A stretch of DNA of 64,000 bases from Emergencia timonensis (GTDB lineage: Bacteria > Bacillota > Clostridia > Peptostreptococcales > Anaerovoracaceae). Positions 60,984 to 64,000 of this stretch are shown in pieces; positions within the stretch are counted from its first letter, which is position 1; the number at the start of each line of letters is the position of its first letter. The stretch is from NCBI RefSeq assembly GCF_900086585.1, contig NZ_FLKM01000009.1, positions 1,798,001 to 1,862,000 of the forward strand. The letters are read 5' to 3'. The notes below the pieces were generated by a model, which saw only the letters and a list, made by a program, of their open reading frames with translations, did not search any database and was not told where the DNA came from. The position numbers and the translations under genes are program-made.

Positions 60984-61835
60984 TCATTCCGTAAACAGTT
61001 TTATTTCGGAAAACATCTTGTGCAGCTTATGCTCATCAAAAGGCAGATACTCTGCCACGGTAAAGCCGACCACGTCGGATTCCTCTGTGATAACCTTCAG
61101 TACCCCGGCTGCACTTTCCATCGTCATCTTCCCGCCGCCGGAACCATCGCCTGTCAGCTCTGGGTTGGCAAAGTAAGTCGAATGAAAGAAATGCTCATCT
61201 AAGACATCGATATCAAAATGAACTAATATGTGATCAAAACGGTCCATGAACGATCTGATTTCCTCCTCGGGCACAGATGCATTGTCCTGCACTTTGTAGT
61301 CTACGCCCATGTCTCTTAAAAAGTTCTCCTGATAGTCATGCAGCGGCTGCAGGCCTACATACATGATTTCATTCGGTTCAAAGCTTTTGTTCTTCATCTG
61401 CTCGCGAAGCTGTGACGCTCCATGTCCCAAAAGGGAGCCCAGCACCATGGCGTGAGCGTTGGGATAGCCGTCTTCTGTGGTGGACACGTCAGGATGGGCG
61501 TCGATCCAGACGATCCCTATATTTTCGTACACACCGTGGAGATAATCAAAAGGCGCAAGGGACACTAAACAATTTCCGCCGATGGTGATGATCTTGTCTG
61601 GCTTTTCTTTTTCTATTTTCACCTGGGCATCTGTGATTCCTGCAAGAACCTCATCCTCCGCAAAAATGCCGTTGCTGACGGTTTTCTCTTCACCGTCCGG
61701 AGGTGCAATTGACACCTGAATCAGAGGCTGGTTTTGATTTTCCGGCAAAATATACCGCAGCAGATTTGCTCCAAAGTAATAGGTTTCCAGTCCTCCGCTG
61801 ACATGGTCCGGATACAATAATCTGATGGTTTTCAT
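60984..61835 (-). CDS. Arginase/agmatinase-fold protein with altered first metal motif
   Basis: A 283-residue member of the ureohydrolase family. The second and third metal motifs are intact: DAHPD at 112-116 and DIDVLD at 208-213. The first motif, usually GGDHS with a Mn-binding His, reads GGNCL (86-90). Arginase, agmatinase or formiminoglutamase activity is therefore uncertain; the site may hold one metal or a different one. GGAGGAATCGAAA precedes the ATG at 61835. Downstream are the small membrane peptide and DUF1697. Confidence 0.8.
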   Translation of the reverse strand: MKTIRLLYPDHVSGGLETYYFGANLLRYILPENQNQPLIQVSIAPPDGEEKTVSNGIFAEDEVLAGITDAQVKIEKEKPDKIITIGGNCLVSLAPFDYLHGVYENIGIVWIDAHPDVSTTEDGYPNAHAMVLGSLLGHGASQLREQMKNKSFEPNEIMYVGLQPLHDYQENFLRDMGVDYKVQDNASVPEEEIRSFMDRFDHILVHFDIDVLDEHFFHSTYFANPELTGDGSGGGKMTMESAAGVLKVITEESDVVGFTVAEYLPFDEHKLHKMFSEIKLFTE

Positions 61836-61870
61836 TTTCGATTCCTCCTGTTTCAATACAGATAAAAGGT

Positions 61871-62779
61871 TTATTCCATGCGCTCAGCATATAAATCAAA
61901 ATTAACATGCCACTTGCCGTCATCTTTTACGACCACATCCTGCCAATGAAAACGCTTGTCCTCGATTTTGGCAAAGACCCATTTTCTTCTATCGTCCTCC
62001 GTATTCGTAAGGACGATTCTGTCACCCTGCTTTCTTGCCTCAAACCGCATGATTTTTCCGGTAAAGCAATATGCCACATCCCAGCCTCGTGTGTCAGGGT
62101 TAAAAACGCGCAGTGTTGTTCCATATTCAAAACCGGGCAGGACGATCACATCCTGTATCGCCATCCCTTCCAGCACCCATGAAAAATGCCATTCGCCTTT
62201 TCGCACAACGGAAGTGGTGTTGTCGATATAGTCGATTTTCCAGCTCCCGATCAGTTTCCCGAAAAAGTTGCATTCTTCGGGCAGTTCTTTATTCTTTCTT
62301 TCGCTTGTCAATGCTTCGATAAAGTTCTTCTTAGATGCATTCCTCCTCATATACAAAAGCGGATATGGATTTCCCTGTTCATCCTTTTCCGTTCTTTTAT
62401 ACACTTCAAACCCCATGTGTTCATAAAAGCCTTTTGCCAGGGGATTTTGTTCGTTCACCGCTAAATCGTCGATGGAATATTGCTCTATGCCGTATGTGAG
62501 AAGCGCTCTGCCTAAGCCTCTGCCCCTCTCCTCGTCAGATAGGAACAGCATCTCCAGGTGCTGTTCTGCAATCCCCATAAAGCCCACAGGGACTTGGTCA
62601 TCATTTTCTATGATAATCAAGTGAGGGATTTCACTTAGCGCCTGCGGCACATATTTTTTGATATCCTCGATTTCAGCCTCTGACAAAAACAAATGTGTCG
62701 CCTTGACTGCGCTTTCCCACACACTTAACAGTTGTTCAATCAATGATGAATTTCTGTCCTTTACTTCAATTATCTTCAT
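61871..62779 (-). CDS. GNAT acetyltransferase fused to a lipocalin/DUF1579-like domain
   Basis: A 302-residue two-domain protein. Residues 1-145 are a GNAT domain with ERGRGLGRALLTYG and AKGFYEHMGFEVYKRTE. Residues about 165-302 form a beta-rich barrel (LIGSWKIDYIDN, RKGEWHFSWVLEGMAIQDV, WDVAYCFTGKIMRFEARK) resembling DUF1579-like proteins. GGAGGATTGAAA precedes the ATG at 62779. The fusion links acetyl transfer to a ligand- or protein-binding domain; the role is unknown. Confidence 0.8.
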   Translation of the reverse strand: MKIIEVKDRNSSLIEQLLSVWESAVKATHLFLSEAEIEDIKKYVPQALSEIPHLIIIENDDQVPVGFMGIAEQHLEMLFLSDEERGRGLGRALLTYGIEQYSIDDLAVNEQNPLAKGFYEHMGFEVYKRTEKDEQGNPYPLLYMRRNASKKNFIEALTSERKNKELPEECNFFGKLIGSWKIDYIDNTTSVVRKGEWHFSWVLEGMAIQDVIVLPGFEYGTTLRVFNPDTRGWDVAYCFTGKIMRFEARKQGDRIVLTNTEDDRRKWVFAKIEDKRFHWQDVVVKDDGKWHVNFDLYAERME

Positions 62780-62886
62780 TTTCAATCCTCCATATCTTTT
62801 TCACCAGGCCGGTTTTCTCCATGGCTTCAGCCTCATAAAGGGCATCGTCTGCGATTTTAAACAGCCGTTCCAGACGCTCATCAATC
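62766..62886 (-). pseudogene. 3' remnant of a GGDEF (diguanylate cyclase) gene
   Basis: The minus strand reads ERLERLFKIADDALYEAEAM and continues EKTGLVKKIW to a TGA at 62768-62766. This closely matches the end of the GGDEF gene at 63688 onward (offset 904 bp, about 62803-62876 against 63707-63780). The catalytic part is gone; the segment lies directly after the toxin stop and overlaps the start of the GNAT-fusion gene. Confidence 0.85.
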
Positions 62887-62887
62887 C

Positions 62888-63208
62888 CTATACCATATTC
62901 AGTTGTTCGCTTATATCACGTCCACTGTACATTATCATTACGATACGCACAATTTGTTCTTCCGTGTAAGGAATATATAAAGCAACATAGTTATCTATCG
63001 GGAAAATACGTATACCTCTGCTATACCACGGCTCTTTTTCATAACGACGATATCTTTCCGGCAGTTCATTAAGGGAATGAATTGCTGTCCACAAACGATT
63101 CACTTGTTTCTCTGCATTTTTAGAAGAACCTAAGTCAAGTGCAATATAGAGAAAAATATTTCTTAAATCTCTGTCCGCCCTTTCTGTCAATTCAATCTGA
63201 AATTTCAT
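62888..63208 (-). CDS. RelE/ParE-family toxin
   Basis: A 106-residue toxin of the RelE/ParE superfamily: ERADRDLRNIFLYIALDLGS at the N-terminus, LPERYRRYEKEPWYSRGIRIF, then YVALYIPYTEEQIVRIVMIMYSGRD. Toxins of this fold cleave ribosome-bound mRNA or block gyrase; ParE-like features fit here, but the activity is not proven. It overlaps the antitoxin stop by 4 bp. Confidence 0.88.
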   Translation of the reverse strand: MKFQIELTERADRDLRNIFLYIALDLGSSKNAEKQVNRLWTAIHSLNELPERYRRYEKEPWYSRGIRIFPIDNYVALYIPYTEEQIVRIVMIMYSGRDISEQLNMV

Positions 63209-63510
63209 ATTTTAAAATCCTTACGCATTTCGGCAACAGCCTGCTCTAAGGGTTTCGTGCGTCCTGCCAAAATATCCGCATATCCCTTTTCAATTTCTTC
63301 ATTTAGTTCTTCCTCTGTAAGTGCAGCCATATTAAGCGGCATTTCATAAGGAAGTCTGACCTCAAAGGGCAGTCCTTTTTTCAATACAATCTGTTTAAAA
63401 AACATATCAATCGCATTAGAAGTCGGAATACCAAGAGCAGCCAAAATTGCTTCCGCCTGTTCTTTTAAGTCCGGATCAATCCTTGCGTATACGCTTGCTG
63501 ATTTTGCCAT
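63205..63510 (-). CDS. RelB/DinJ-family antitoxin
   Basis: A 101-residue antitoxin. The N-terminal ribbon-helix-helix (SASVYARIDPDLKEQAEAILAALG) binds DNA; the acidic, flexible C-terminus would bind the toxin. AAAGGAG precedes the ATG at 63510. First gene of the pair. Its palindromic promoter suggests autoregulation. Confidence 0.9.
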   Translation of the reverse strand: MAKSASVYARIDPDLKEQAEAILAALGIPTSNAIDMFFKQIVLKKGLPFEVRLPYEMPLNMAALTEEELNEEIEKGYADILAGRTKPLEQAVAEMRKDFKI

Positions 63511-63555
63511 ATAAATAACTCCTTTCACCAAAACACTTTTCTTCTTTCTGTGTTC

Positions 63556-63589
63556 ATTATACTATTTTGTATTGATATAAGCAATACAA
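63556..63589 (-). promoter_or_regulatory. Toxin-antitoxin promoter with overlapping operator
   Basis: On the minus strand TTGCTT (63584-63579), 17-bp spacer, TATAAT (63561-63556). The perfect inverted repeat TTGTATTG, 7 bp, CAATACAA (63567-63589) covers the -35 box, the usual place for antitoxin autorepression. Confidence 0.8.
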
Positions 63590-63633
63590 TCTTTCGTGTA
63601 TAATATTTTCACACATCTAATACCCATGAAAAC

Positions 63634-63663
63634 AAAGCACCCTGCGTTCCCACAAGGTGCTTT
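63634..63663 (-). terminator. Terminator of the GGDEF gene
   Basis: AAAGCACC and GGTGCTTT form the stem, followed by a short T-rich tail on the minus strand, about 25 bp after the stop. Confidence 0.7.
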
Positions 63664-63687
63664 CGCTCCATTATATGAATAATCCTC

Positions 63688-64000
63688 TTATTTATCTATT
63701 TTCTTTACCAGGCCGTTCTTCCCCATGGCTTTGGCCTCATAAAGGGCGTCGTCTGCAATTTTAAACAGCCGCTCCAGACTCTCATTCTTCTTTTTTGCGA
63801 TGACTGCGCCCATGCTGCAGGATATCTTAAAGTTCTCTTCGTCTAAGGTCAAACTCTCAAGCAGCTTTAAAATCTCCTCGCATTTTCGCTCAATGATTTC
63901 ATCGTCAAAGACGTTCTTCATCAGGACCACAAACTCATCGCCGCCAAAGCGGCCCACGATATCGTTGCCTCTAAAGGCCTCGTGCAAGATTTCTCCCACT
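63688..64000 (-). CDS. GGDEF-domain diguanylate cyclase, C-terminal part
   Basis: The last 103 or so residues of a GGDEF protein that extends beyond the window. The active-site motif GRFGGDEFVVLMKN is complete, followed by KISCSMGAVIAKKKNESLERL and KIADDALYEAKAMGKNGLVKK. It would make cyclic di-GMP. The N-terminal sensor cannot be seen. Its 3' end is the likely parent of the remnant at 62766-62886. Confidence 0.93.
   Translation of the reverse strand, partial: VGEILHEAFRGNDIVGRFGGDEFVVLMKNVFDDEIIERKCEEILKLLESLTLDEENFKISCSMGAVIAKKKNESLERLFKIADDALYEAKAMGKNGLVKKIDK

Noticed and set aside
1..64000. CRISPR arrays, tRNA or rRNA genes, prophage or intact transposases
   Set aside because: No regularly spaced repeats, cloverleaf-like segments, rRNA stretches, or transposase, integrase or phage structural proteins were recognised.

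Overview
The window looks like the chromosome of a spore-forming, strictly anaerobic Bacillota (class Clostridia). I infer this from an alpha/beta-type small acid-soluble spore protein, the oxygen-sensitive class III ribonucleotide reductase (nrdD/nrdG), a CIRCE-controlled htpG, strong AGGAGG-type ribosome sites, and many transporters and hydrolases for nitrogen compounds. An amino-acid-fermenting member of the Anaerovoracaceae / Family XIII type is a reasonable guess, but nothing here proves a genus. No rRNA, tRNA, CRISPR array, intact transposase or prophage was found.

Layout. 1-5.5 kb: housekeeping genes on the minus strand (coaD, rsmD, NAD(P)HX epimerase, SASP, recG, an Asp23 protein), with a duplicated 53-bp repeat between coaD and the next gene. 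5.5-14.7 kb: a small membrane protein gene, an MBL-hydrolase remnant, then a seven-gene minus-strand catabolic operon. In transcription order it is allantoinase/hydantoinase, Asp/Glu/hydantoin racemase, M20 N-carbamoyl hydrolase, deaminase-type amidohydrolase, NhaC-type transporter, second amidohydrolase and AraC regulator. 15-20.7 kb: rpmB with a structured leader, nrdDG, an acetyltransferase, and a lipoprotein that resembles an M20 peptidase without its metal ligands.

20.7-32 kb: two sigma-54-type units. The first is an AGCS symporter plus YtcJ-like amidohydrolase behind a TGGCA-N5-TTGCT-type promoter, divergent from an enhancer-binding protein that seems to start at a non-ATG codon. The second is an M24 peptidase plus SSS symporter behind a near-consensus -24/-12 promoter; the adjacent enhancer-binding protein gene is frameshifted. 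32-41.5 kb: SstT, a DMT exporter, a MetH-type methionine synthase, a divergent TetR/PhlG-like hydrolase pair with two matching operators, metF, a flavin-type protein, DUF3892, a UDG-superfamily glycosylase and a GH25 lysozyme.

41.6-48.6 kb: an M20 amidohydrolase, then a YtcJ-like amidohydrolase/GltS unit next to an XRE-like regulator and a second N-carbamoyl hydrolase. 48.6-58.9 kb: an RNase J-like MBL protein, a large PAS hybrid histidine kinase, htpG, a four-module sulfur-transfer oxidoreductase and a FabG-like reductase. 59-64 kb: a methyltransferase, acetyltransferases, DUF1697, an arginase-fold protein with an altered metal motif, and a DinJ/ParE-type toxin-antitoxin pair lying between a GGDEF remnant and a GGDEF gene that runs off the window.

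The main theme is repeated pairing of a cyclic-amide or amidohydrolase-type enzyme with its own transporter and its own regulator. The transporter family (NhaC, AGCS, SSS, GltS) and regulator family (AraC, two sigma-54 activators, XRE-like) differ each time. Together they suggest a broad capacity to scavenge hydantoins, ureides, N-acyl or other amide nitrogen compounds. The substrates cannot be read from sequence alone.
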